From Galeruca laticollis (lineage: Eukaryota > Arthropoda > Insecta > Coleoptera > Chrysomelidae), in contig OY998178.1 in assembly GCA_963921935.1 (NCBI GenBank), positions 198,432,862-198,496,861 on the forward strand: a stretch of 64,000 nucleotides of DNA, in the 5' to 3' direction. Of this stretch, positions 9,698-20,368 are shown one piece after another. The first letter of the stretch is position 1; each line of letters begins with the position of its first letter. A program made the translations under genes and the position numbers. The notes below the pieces were generated by a model. The model saw only the letters and a program-made list of their open reading frames with translations, searched no databases and was not told the DNA's origin.

Positions 9698-12678
9698 GTA
9701 CAGTCAATGAATGTTTTCACCTCCGATTTCGTTGAACCACCATCGATTTTCATGAAAATTGGTGAGTAGGTGGGGGATACCTTCAGAAACAAAAGTGACA
9801 TAGTGCGAACTTGCGCTTTTGCCCTGGGGGTGGATGCCACTCCTTTTCGGTGGTGAAAATTATTTTACTAAAAATAACCCCAGGAATCGATAGAGGGACA
9901 AATTCTAAGCAAAATTTGTTATATAAAGTTTTTTGGAATAAATCAATACTTTCTGAGTTATTAAAGATCAAAGATAAGTGATGTTTCGTGATAAAAATAC
10001 ATGTTTTAAAGCGGTTTTTCGTAAATAACTCAAAATCTAGGAGTTTTTACAAAAAATGTGTCAGTACAAAATTGAAGCTAATAAAAAAACAAACAAATCC
10101 CTACTTTGGAAAACCTTCTAATATTAATTGAAAGTGAGTTATAGGTAATTATATGTATATTTTTTTCGGCGAGTACTTAGACCTAAGTACTCGCTTAAAC
10201 TTAAATAACGGGAAACCGATGCATTTTATGACATATACTTCCTAAACATTTTTTAAAGCACCTGGAAATACCTGTCTAATGAGCACTGTAAAAAGTTAAT
10301 AGCATCAAAATTGAGCAAGTTATGATAAAAATAAAATGACATTTTCGATTTTTTTTTGGGAAAAACGAAAAATAAAACCGTCACAATTTCCACAAAAATT
10401 CTAATTTATGGTTATCCCTAAAGGACTTTCTTTTCTTTAGTATAAGTGATGACCTCAAAAATTTTGTCCGGTTTAGAATGCTTATTGTTGAAAAAAAGTA
10501 TGATTTAATAAAATCGAAATTTTTCAAATTTTCGTAAATTTCATTTTCTTTTGAAAATAACTTCAAAAACATTGTATATTCGTAAAAAATGATAAAGAAC
10601 GAAATTTTAGTTCTTTTTTTAACAAAGATTTTTTATTTTTATATGATGAAAAATAACCGAGATAGAGACGTTTAAAGCCTAACTTTTACTGCGAGAACCA
10701 TGTAACCGGAACCCTCTAGCCCTTTATCTTTTAAAAAATAAGGGATTTAAAAAATCTTATTTAAGACCATCTTATAGCTCTTGAGTTTTTGTAAAAAACA
10801 AATTATATTATAAGGAAACGTGTGAATAGGTACGTGATTACCAAATACACATGTAAGGGTGTGTGTATGTGTGTTTTGAAGATACAGAAAGTGAAAAGAA
10901 CGGTAAACATCTGCTCGAAAACCTGGTGGGGCTTTCTAGAATGATGTGTGTCTATTGAATATTTCAGTATATTTCCAAAAGTGGACAATAATAAACGTGG
11001 TATTCTTTAGTAGTTCCCATAAAAATTATTTTATTTGTGTCTTTAATTTGTGAAGTCAAAATGTAAGTATAGTATAAAAAAATTCTCTTGATATTGTAAT
11101 TTTCTCTATCAAAATATTATCCAAATTTATTATTGTAGTCATATAAAGCAACAAAATTTTGATAGTATCCAGATATTTTTTTGAGTGCGTATAAAGAGAC
11201 TACAATGCTATTTATATTTAGTAAAAAAATTAATTTTAAAATTTTTGTTATAGTGTTAATGATTTATCTACTAATCTTTTTTGAATTCGTAAGTTTTTAA
11301 AGTTATTTTAGTACTAATTTTACATCAATCAAATATTGAAGAAAAATTCTAAATTACTCTGATAAATAATTAAAAATTCGTTTCATAATTAACCAAAGAA
11401 TTGTGTAAAAATAAAAAAATATTATAGAATTGTCATTTACATTTCAGAATATAGTTTTTAAATAACTATTTTCGAGGCATCTTACATTTGAGAGGAATAC
11501 TTGCAACTGCATTTTCACTGCATCTGATTTTTTTTATTATCAGTCCAAATTATTCAGGTGTGGTAAATTAAATATAACTTTATTAAATTAATTTAAAAAA
11601 TACCTCCAATATTGCATTTTACTAATTTAGAAATGAATTTAAAAAAATATCACGTTAAAGTAAAATAATAATGTGTTGAATTACAATAAATACTTTAGAA
11701 CTTATTTTTGTATTTTTAGGTGTAACTTTCATCTAATTGTGCTATTTGGGCTATGTTGTAATTCAGCCTGCGGATCTTGTAGCGGCGATAATTGCCAAAA
11801 TAGCCCTCCAACAAATGAAGAAGTTGGTGGAGAGAGCAATATGAGCAATAATAAAAATGTATTTTTTTATTAATTAAATAAAAGATGAATAAACGTTTCA
11901 TATATTTTAATATTTATTTTAATACATTTTTCTCTTAATTAATAAATTAAATTTTCATGTCAAAAAATATGTCACGAGTCAAAAAATACAAAAAAAAATA
12001 ATTTCCAACTTTAAAATATGCTTTTTCATCACTTTTTGCACAAAGGGTAATTTGAAGTCGTAGTTTGAAGAATGTGAATTGAATAATATTAATAAAGTTT
12101 GAAATATATTAATAAAATTTATCTTGACTATTAAAAAAGATTCTAACTAATTAAATCTGATAAAAAAACTATTCCATTCCATAATTATGACAAGGGGAAG
12201 TTTTTAAGGGTAAAAAATTTCGCAATTAATAAATAAATATTTCAATACTCAGTTTTTAAGGGTTGAAATTTCTCTGTCAACCAAAAATTATATCAAACAA
12301 ACTATTTATATAATGTTAATATGCGATTTTTAAACTCAGAAATACAAAAAATAATTTTTTTATCATTTTTTATTTAAGGGGTTGTTGCTAAAAGGGTTGA
12401 AAAATTAATTAAAATCATAAATAATCCATATAAAAATAAAAAACATTTATTTTATCTAATTAAACACAATTACTTAAGCCAAAATGGTTAAATCTGCATT
12501 TTTTCCCATTTTTAACAAAAGGGGTGGAGTTCACCCCTAAAATGAAAAAAGTGCAAGACGAGGATATGTCACTTTTGAAGTAGAGGGTAAAACATACTCA
12601 ATCCCAAATTTTCATCCAATCTATGGGGGTTCAACGAGATCGGAGGTTTTAGCTGACAAATGCCTTCATTGACTGTAC
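9698..12678. mobile_element. 3-kb element with long imperfect terminal inverted repeats
   Basis: The left end GTACAGTCAATGAA (9698) recurs inverted at the right end (TTCATTGACTGTAC, to 12678). About 170 bases inward match imperfectly on both sides: CCTCCGAT-TCGTTGAACC, CAAAAGTGACAT, then a GGGGTGG-TGCCACTCCTTTT block. Inside there is no transposase; it is AT-rich with one possible small spliced gene (11061-11873). A DNA transposon, non-autonomous, superfamily unknown. No clear target duplication was found. Confidence 0.7.
11061..11873 (+). CDS. Possible two-exon gene for a 51-residue secreted peptide
   Basis: The second exon is open from the acceptor TATTTTTAG|G (11720) to TAA at 11871-11873. 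Upstream, a strong donor AT|GTAAGT lies at 11062/11063. Joining A-T with the G at 11720 creates an ATG, so the intron (11063-11719, 657 bp) would split the start codon. The product starts MCNFHLIVLFGLCCNSACGS: a short hydrophobic segment like a signal peptide, then a small polar tail with S, N, E and G. Six cysteines in total (2, 13, 14, 18, 21, 26). AATAAA follows the stop within 10 bases. It is the only gene-like feature inside the 9698-12678 element. Function unknown; splice prediction is mine and untested. Confidence 0.4.
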
Positions 12679-13072
12679 CAGTACAGTGGTGCGGCGATAG
12701 TACCGACGATAGAAGCGAAGAGAAGAGAGACGAATACAAACAAATTTTAATACTAGTTCGGTTCTGGCAAGAATACGAATAGTGGTTTAATTATTCCGAA
12801 TAAATCTTGCTAAAATAGTGGTTTAAAGTATATTTAAAATTTGGAAAGTATATTAGTGTTTTTTAACAGAAGAAGGACAACATCTGTTCATCTATAGTTT
12901 ACCCAATATTATATATTCATAACAGATCCAACAAATTCAAGTTACTTTACATCGTCATTTTTGTCAAATCTAAAAAAGATTGAAATACCAGCGATTTATT
13001 AACATCAGTTAGTAAAGACAGGTCCGTAATCAGGAACACATGACCCAGGGAACTTGAATTTATTTAAAATTA

Positions 13073-14274
13073 ATGGACTAGGACCGGGGTCTCTGCCCCT
13101 CCAATACCCAGACTGCATCAGTACCCTCCAATAGTTATGCAAGAGTGACTATACAAGATACCCGTCCCATATTTCCAGATAAAAAGCAAGCTATCATTTT
13201 AAATGTTACAGATAATATTAATTTCGCAGTTTACATAATTGCCATAGGAAAGTTAATTGGCCCTAAAAACATAATTTGTTGCTCCAAATTTTCTAATAAT
13301 AGGATTTGCGTCTACTTGACATCTACTACAATTGTTAACACATTTTTGAAAAAATTTGGTGGTATAATAATCAACGACCAATTCATTTCGGCTAGACGTC
13401 TCATAACTCCTGCAGTACGTCTGATTATATCCAATGTGTGTCCATCAATCCCACACGCACCAATAGAAGATGAACTTAAGCACTTAGCTATTATCCCCAA
13501 TTCACTTCCTTTGTAGTAACATCCCTATTCCAGAATACGCTCATGTATTTAGTTTCCCCCAGCAAGTTTATATATCCCTTCTTCCAACTGTTACTGTTCT
13601 TCCAGAGTCTCTTAATCCTACAGTTGATAACACCACCTAAGAATTTTTCTATAGAGTGATGACTTGACCTGCTTTAAATGCAAACAACCTGAACACATAG
13701 CTACCCAGTGTACAGCCTTGACTCAAACAACCACAACAACAGCAAAAATTACAGTGACCCCCAATACACTCCACGAACCTGCATCAAAAACTTCCAATCA
13801 ACCTGACGAGCTCTTTATGAACATTCTACACCAAAACGAATCTACGATAAAATCCAAACTTCAACCGACGACGAATCAATAAAAAATGTTCAAAAATAAT
13901 TCCAACATCAAGTAAAAATAATTAAAAAGCAGGAGGCTCCAACAAGAACTGAAATTGAATTCAAACTTCCAGAAAATACCAAAAGAAGTATAACTCTTGT
14001 AGAACAAGTCATTCCCTTCAAAGAGCATATTGAATCGAACCTATCTCTACATCCCCTTACATATGCTGAATTGAAAGATTTTTATGAAAACACCAAAGGC
14101 TCTAAAGATATTCTAAGTGTCGCGCGTCAGTACACAGAAGATATAGAAGGATTAATTAATATATTGACTAAAATACACCCATACAGCCAGATTACTTTGT
14201 TGCAGAAAGTGATCACTCGTTTATTTATTATTAATTTTTGCGCAACTCTTTTTTGGATTCAGACCACAATTTGA
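13073..14274 (+). pseudogene. LINE ORF1 (gag-like, zinc knuckle)
   Basis: ATG at 13073 is followed two codons later by TAG, then the frame reads on (SYARVTIQDTRPIFPDKKQ). A nucleic-acid-binding region follows (FLKKFGGIIINDQFISARRL). After a frameshift near 13510, the zinc knuckle CFKCKQPEHIATQC (CX2CX4HX4C) is at about 13668-13709. The C-terminal part (LKDFYENTKGSKDI...) is typical of Jockey-clade ORF1. Several stops and shifts: a pseudogene. Confidence 0.75.
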
Positions 14275-14275
14275 A

Positions 14276-14853
14276 ATGCTACAAATATTAATCAATAAGC
14301 ACAGACCTTCAATAATATGTCTCCAGGAAACTAATTTCACAGAAAAACAAAAAGGATCCTTGAAACCATATAAATCTTTTCACCATATCCGAAAGGATGC
14401 CAACAAAGCAAGTGGAGGTGTAAGCACATTTGTTCATGAGCCCCTTGAATGCAAAGAAAGCAAACGGGTACAAAACAACTTTGAAACATGTACAGTAGAA
14501 ATACAAAGTTTCTGCAAACTTTACATCACCAATTTCTACAAGCCTCCAAAAAAAGACTTATCTGTTATCGAACATAACTACATCATTAACCAGATCACTA
14601 AGCCCAGATTAATCATAGGAGACTTTAACAGCCATAACAGTGTGGGGATGTGAATTTATAAAACCTAAGGGAATCGTCATGGAAAATTTCATTGACAGTA
14701 ACAATCTATTTCTACTAAATGATGGCAGTAAAACATACTTCGACTCACGCAGTGGAAGCAGTAGTACTTTTGACATCTCTCTATGTGACACTTCTTTGAG
14801 TGCAAAATTGTCCTTCGAAACAGAGATGCACCCCTTCGGCAGTGATTATATAC
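14276..14853 (+). pseudogene. LINE ORF2 endonuclease fragment
   Basis: An APE-type endonuclease that nicks target DNA. Motifs: INKHRPSIICLQETNF (metal-binding Glu), KASGGVSTFVH, ITNFYKPP, IIGDFNSHN and a final GSDY. A frameshift at about 14645 divides it. It ends at the satellite boundary before the RT domain. Confidence 0.8.
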
Positions 14854-14855
14854 CC

Positions 14856-15655
14856 AGTACAACAGGTGCTATGGTACTTGACGTACCACATTTTTGGTAA
14901 TTTTTGTAGAAATTTCGGGTTGCTAGCACGATACAGCCTCCGGAGTGTATACAAGTGACCAGTTTTATAATTGGATATTTTTCAGGGAGTCTCACAGATG
15001 AAAGTTATTCATTTTCAGCTCACCAGAGCGAGTTCAACGGGTCCTAGAAATCCAGATATTCCACATTTTTGGAGAAATTTCGGTTTGTTAGCACGATACA
15101 GCTTCCGATGTGTACAAGTGACAATTTTATGATAGGATATTGTTCAGAGCGTCTTATATATGAAGATTATTGATTTTCAGGTCACTAGAGCCAGTACAAC
15201 GGGTGCTATGGTACTTGGAGTACCACATTTTTGGTCATTTTTGTAAAAATTTCGGGTTGTTAGCACGATACAGCCTCCGGAGTGTATACAAGTGACCAAT
15301 TTTATGATTGGATATTGTTCAGGGCGTCTTATATATGAAGATTATTGATTTTCAGGTCACTAGAGCCAGTACAACGGGTGCTATGGTACTTGGAGTACCA
15401 CATTTTTGGTCATTTTTGTAAAAATTTCGGATTGTTAGCACGATACAGCTTCCGGAGTGTATACAAGTGACCAATTTTATGATTGGATATTGTTTAGGGC
15501 GTCTTATATATGAAGATTATTTATTTTCAGGTCACTTGAGTCAGTACAACGGGTGCTATGGTACTTGGAGTACCACATTTTTGGTCATTTTTGTAAAAAT
15601 TTCGGGTTGTTAGCACGATACAGCCTCCGGAGTGTATACAAGTGACCAATTTGAG
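14856..15655. repeat. 175-bp satellite, array 1
   Basis: AGTACAACGGGTGCT-type monomer starts are at 14856, 15030 (variant), 15193, 15368 and 15543: spacings 174, 163, 175 and 175. Each monomer carries ACCACATTTTTGG, TTTCGGGTTGTTAGCACGAT, ACAGCCTCCGG and AAGTGACCAATTTTATGAT. About 4.5 monomers. Same family as 20369-22757. Confidence 0.9.
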
Positions 15656-15659
15656 ATAA

Positions 15660-16300
15660 TTTTGGGGCTCCGAGTTCCAAATGAACGATGGGCGCCAACT
15701 CACAATCGTAACCTTTAATAATTTTTTTTGACATTATAAAAAATACTTACATCGCAATTTTTCGTTAATAGGTTCCTACTTAAGTGTTCTTTGAAATAGT
15801 TGAAGAAAATTTGAAAACATTTTGGGGCATCGAGCTCAAAACGAACGATGGGCGTCAGCACACAATCGTAATCTTTATGAATTTTTTTGGACGTTATAAA
15901 AATACTTACATCACAATTTTTCATTAATAGGTTCCTAATTAAGTGTTCTTTGAAATATTTAAAGAAAATTCGAGAAAATTTTGGGGCTTCAGGTTCAAAC
16001 GAACGATGGGCGCCAACGCACAATCGTAATCTTTATTAATTTTTTTTATGACGTTATAAAAAACACACACATCGCAATTTTTCGTTAATAGGATCCTAAT
16101 TAAGTGTTCTTTGAAATAGTTAAGGAAAATTTGAAAATATTTTGGGGCTTCGAGTTCAAAACGAACGATGCGCGTCAGCGCACAGTCATAATCTTTATGA
16201 ATTTTTTTGGACGTTATTAAAAATACTTACATCACAATTGTTTGTCAATTGGTTTGTAATTAGGTGTTCTTTGTAATAGTTGAATACTTTTTTTTTATTT
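15660..16300. repeat. 160-bp satellite, four copies
   Basis: TTTTGGGGC starts at 15660, 15820, 15979 and 16140, giving periods of 160, 159 and 161. Shared marks: ACGAACGATGGGCG, CACAATCGTAATCTTTA, TTAATAGGTTCCTA and AAGTGTTCTTTGAAATA. It is unrelated to the 175-bp satellite that it directly adjoins. An apparent minus-strand ORF across it is just repeat sequence. Confidence 0.9.
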
Positions 16301-16632
16301 TTGGGTCTTCCATTCGGAATCGTGAAATATGTACAAGAACAACTATTTGAAAAGTTTTTATTCACTTAATCTTTAATTTTTGGTAGTAAAATTGTGTAGC
16401 TTATTAAAATATCATTATTATATGTCTCCTATATTAACATTTTTTTGCAAAAGTACAGTTTATTTTGTAAAAAAATATTCGTGGATGGTTAAAAAAATCC
16501 GTGGATAACTTCACACGGGTCAATACAAATGGTGTTAAAAAATCATATATTTTTTATTCAATTTGAGTTTTTTTATGAGAGGTTTATTAATTGCACTTGG
16601 TGTGGAAGGAAGTAAGTCGTGAGCAACTGCCT
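16301..16632. other. AT-rich spacer
   Basis: No ORF, repeat or site recognised between the 160-bp satellite and the MULE. Confidence 0.4.
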
Positions 16633-16640
16633 GTAATTTC

Positions 16641-18490
16641 GGGCGCATGTTAGTTGCAAACGAGGTTTATGATCTAAAAAGGGTTTTATGAGGGTACCTA
16701 ATCCTGTGTGTGAAATGCAGACTGGCGGTCAGGGGTCTTAGAATAACAAAATTTATTATGGCTATCAGTTTAAAATTTATTTCATCAGTGACGACACATT
16801 TGTTAAGTACGATATACAAAAAACTGAAGATGGAAGTGAAAGATATGATAAGTGAACGTGGAAATAGTCTAATTGTTATTGAAAATTTAAAATTTTATAA
16901 ACATCGTAAATTAAAAAATGGTGAGACTTGTTGGTGCTGTTTGAAAAGGACATATAAAGCTAAAATATATACAATGGGCGTTGAAAAAGTGATGTCTAAA
17001 ATATTAAATACTCATAATCATGAACAGGAAAGTGACAGTGCAATCAACAGTCAAACATTAAGTAATAAATTAAAAAGAAAAGCAGACGTTATGATCGCTG
17101 AAAGGCCATCTAAAATAATTCGTAGTGAACTTAAATTAAAATCTAATACTCTGCCAACTTTGGCAGAAAAATATATACAATATATTAAACGCAATATTTA
17201 CAGATACAGAAATAAATAATTTCCAAAATTGCCTCAAAACGTTTCCGATGTGCACGATTTTTTGGAATCTGTTCAAGTTATGACCGTTAAAGAAGAAGAA
17301 TTTTTGATAATAAACGACAGGATTAAAAATATTATAGTATTTTCGTGCCCTGAAAATCTAAGTGTAATGTGTTCTAGTTCAACAATATATATGGATGGAA
17401 CATTTGATTACTGTGTAAAACACTTATTACAAATGTTTAGTATTCATGCTCTTGTAAACAACATTTATATACCAGTGGCTTTTGGTTTATTAGCTAACAA
17501 AAAAAATGAAACGTATTCGACATTGTTTGATATGTTGAAATCCAAGTGCATCAGTAAAGGACTTAGTTTCTATCCATTCCAATAATCGGCTGCAGATTTC
17601 ATCTTGCACAATCATGGTAAGAATTTACTCATGTTTTGTGACGTAAAATAATGTGTAATGTGTAAAATAATTTGTGTGTAAAATAATAAAGGAAAATATA
17701 TTTGTGTTTAGGTGGAGGAAAATTCAGAATCTTGGGTTAGCTACAAAATATAAAAATCCACAATCCGAGACAGGAAGATGGCTGCATTACTTATTTGGCC
17801 TGACTTTTTTGGATCCTTCAGAAGTGTGCGATTCATTTGTCTTCGACTTTATATCGGTACAACCAAGTGATAACAGGTTGAATTATTTCGTGGATTATTT
17901 TGTGGACACCTATATTGAAGTAAATTCTTTATTTCCTCCACATATCTGGGCAGAAAATGCAGCGTCACTCATACGAACTACAAATTGTTGCGAATCATTC
18001 CACTCAAAATTTAATAATTTGAATTCATCTCCGCATCCGAATATAATTCAGTTTTTGGATGTGTTAATAGATATTCAGACTGATACGTACTTAAAAATTA
18101 ATTCTTCACGATTAAATCAGCAACGTTACATTCGAAAGGATATATTGGAAATACAAAAATTTATTTCAAATAAAATTATTGATTACAGGATCAATAAAAT
18201 TGCAAGGATTGACTTTGTTAAGTGTGTTTCGTATAAATATGCAGTATAAAATTATTTTATGTAGTTTAAATGTAGGTACATGTAGACGAATATTTACTTT
18301 ATATAATTATATATTTAAAATACTTTCGTTCTTTATTTTATTGATGAACAAAATGTTATATATAATAGGTAGAGACCGCGGTATGCAGTTAACTCATTTA
18401 ACAGGTAAACAGACTTGACCCCTTTCCTTCGTCTGCAATTGATCATCTTTAATCCGTGTCATAAACCCCGTCTGCAGTTAACTTGCGCCG
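16641..18490 (+). mobile_element. MULE DNA transposon with TIRs and 8-bp TSD
   Basis: The ends are inverted: GGGCGCATGTTAG...GGTTTATGA (16641-16672) and TCATAAACCCCG...TTGCGCCG (18459-18490), about 26 of 32 bases paired. GTAATTTC at 16633-16640 and again at 18491-18498 is the target duplication, of the length expected for Mutator-like elements. One FLYWCH-MULE transposase lies between, so the element is nearly complete but damaged. Confidence 0.9.
16830..18249 (+). pseudogene. FLYWCH-MULE transposase with one intron
   Basis: ATG at 16830 starts a FLYWCH-type zinc finger (RGNSLIVIENLKFYKHRKLK, then ETCWCCLKRTYKAK and THNH, the CC/HH ligands). An in-frame TAA at 17217 follows. The MULE core then reads YMDGTFDYCVKHLLQMFSIH (first catalytic Asp), PVAFGLLANK, and, after an internal deletion near 17582, IIGCRFHLAQSW. 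A 95-bp intron (17617-17711, GTAAG...TTTAG) is supported because splicing restores SWWRKIQNLGLA. The C-terminal part holds a TTNCCESFHSKFN segment. The deletion removes the second catalytic Asp region, so it is inactive. Confidence 0.85.
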
Positions 18491-18498
18491 GTAATTTC

Positions 18499-18720
18499 AA
18501 TTGTGGATGAACTACTGAATTTTGGGTATTTATAGAGCATAATATGACAAAGGAAAACTTCTTTGTCATCTGGTTACTAGTTTTGAAGGTTTGTTAAGGA
18601 TATTACCGCATTTTAGTAACAAAAGAGAATAGAAAAAAGGCAATAGAATACTTTTAAGAGTTACTGTAACTATCATAAAAAGTGTAGGGTGAACGTCGGG
18701 AATAATGTTTTTCAAAATAT
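18499..18720. other. No recognised feature
   Basis: AT-rich sequence to the right of the MULE target duplication; nothing supported. Confidence 0.3.
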
Positions 18721-19011
18721 TCAATGATTTAAGAATTCGTCAACACGAAAGAAGATACATTTACTCAAACAAGAAAAACAATGACCATCATAAAATGCTG
18801 TTAAAAATATTAAATTCATTCTACTAATCTTCTGAAATTGCGGTAATAAATGACGAAACTCTTCATAAACATTCCGGTTTCTATTGATGGAATGAACGTT
18901 TGTCTTCCTTGTTCTTTTGTTGAGTTGCATAACATACTCCATTTTCAATGAAGAATTTTCCGTTAAAAAATTCATTGTGGGAGCAAAAAAAACGTGGGCA
19001 CGAGTGAACAC
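18721..19011 (-). pseudogene. Possible Harbinger-type transposase N-terminal scrap
   Basis: The minus strand reads NVHSINRNRNVYEEFRHLLP, which resembles the start of PIF/Harbinger nucleases (a W/VHPIN-R...GEF-HLL pattern, as also seen at 43484-43825 and 56032-56235). Open for 96 codons. No ends or TSD identified. Weak call. Confidence 0.3.
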
Positions 19012-19149
19012 AATAAAAGCAGCTATTTTTGCTCTTCTTGCTTATCGCGGTGCAACGTACTTATTTTTATGCACAGCTTTATTTGCTCTCCGCGTTTATC
19101 AAATTATATTTAAGTTAGAATTAATCTTCGGAACAGATTTAAAACTCAC

Positions 19150-19462
19150 CTGTTCTGCGTTAAGCCTTAAATGTCTATCCCCCATGCCGCTATGTAACCT
19201 TGAGGACGTCGGTAATGTTGCTGGTAACGACGTAGATTGCCCTAATGGTGGCCCTTTCGCCGGTAATATACCATTCGAGCGATGGCTTGTAGTACTACTC
19301 GTGCTGCCATGTTTCACAGGTTGACCAGGATAACTACCCCTTCCACCGTACGGAGGTTTTCCTTCTGCATTTTTCATGTAACCGCCCCGCTGATGATTTG
19401 AATGTTGTGGCTGATGGTGAGGTTTTTTAAATTCAGGCCGTGGATCTGGTAGGACTGGATGT
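19150..19462 (-). CDS. lilli: Exon of AF4/FMR2 (Lilliputian-like) gene
   Basis: Minus strand: acceptor TCATTTCAG before 19462, donor CAG|GTGAGT after 19150, 313 bp. The first base completes the codon left by the exon at 58965-59170 (AG+A) and the exon ends in phase 0. The protein is Pro/Ser/His-rich and low in order (PRPEFKKPHHQPQHS...GYMKNAEGKPPYGGRG, ending HLRLNAEQ). This composition suits the disordered N-terminal half of AF4/FMR2 scaffold proteins of the transcription-elongation machinery. On its own the exon would not identify the family; the call depends on the upstream exon. Base use is less AT-rich than the surroundings, as expected for a real exon. Confidence 0.6.
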
Positions 19463-20368
19463 CTGAAATGAGAATAAGAATAACTATTAATAATATGTAA
19501 TAGAATAATCAATACAAAATAGAGTTAGTTTGGAAGTTGGAAAAGTAAAGCAGTCTAGAGAAATAAAATAATACAAAAAAATATCTAAAAGAGAATCTTC
19601 ATTTATTAATTACTTTATTCGCTAATTTGAAGGTAGGTCTTTGTAGGTGTAAAAAAAAATTCGTGTTACAATTAGTAGGCCTTAATGATCATCTCATAAA
19701 GCACGTCTAAACAGATTTAATTTCTAGTTGCTCAATTGCATCGACACTTTCGTTATGAGGTCATACAAAATTTTCCTGATTCTATCTAATTCCGCAGAAG
19801 AAGAAGCTCATGCATTCCAAAAAATGAGCATTGATTTGTAAGATATTTTGAAGTGATAAATATAAATGGGGGCCTTTTCGTACTCAAAATTATAAATTCA
19901 AAAAAAATTTGAAGGTATATTAAATCAAAAGGCTAAAATATAGAGCTATGATATTAAAAAATTATACAATTTAGAACATTTCAACGAAAATTAAAGATTG
20001 CACATGCAATTGTTTGAACTGAATGATTGGAAGTCTATCGATAGAAACGGTTTTTTCAGAGAAAATAATTTACAAGAACTAGCTAGACGAATGACCCACT
20101 AGATTCAGATTCCTCTAAAAGTAGAAGTGATAAAAGAAATTAGTTAAGTTACTATCAAGAACAACTTAATCTTTTGTAGTTTATTTAATTTTGATTCATA
20201 ATATGATTGTTACTTTTCCGCCAACCCTTCTACGATGCGAAAAAAGTATTGGTTTACCTCAAAACAAGTTGGAATTTTTTGAGTTATTTTTACGTTTTTT
20301 AGTGAGAAAAACACGATAAACGGGTTTTTACAAAAAAAAATCCTATTTGTATGTCGTCGTCGTTGTCG
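19463..20368. other. Intron-like AT-rich DNA
   Basis: No supported gene. Runs from the acceptor of the Lilliputian-like exon to the second satellite array. Confidence 0.4.

Larger units (their letters stand above)
12690..14853 (+). mobile_element. Jockey-like LINE, 5' part only
   Basis: Contains a 5' leader, a gag-like ORF1 and the endonuclease start of ORF2, in normal order. It stops abruptly at about 14853, where the 175-bp satellite starts; there is no reverse transcriptase, 3' UTR or poly(A) tail. This is the reverse of the usual 5' truncation of LINEs. The start is approximate, taken as the end of the TIR element. Confidence 0.75.

Noticed and set aside
15715..16023. 102-codon minus-strand ORF
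   Set aside because: It lies wholly in the 160-bp satellite and repeats itself with the period; it is repeat sequence, not a gene.
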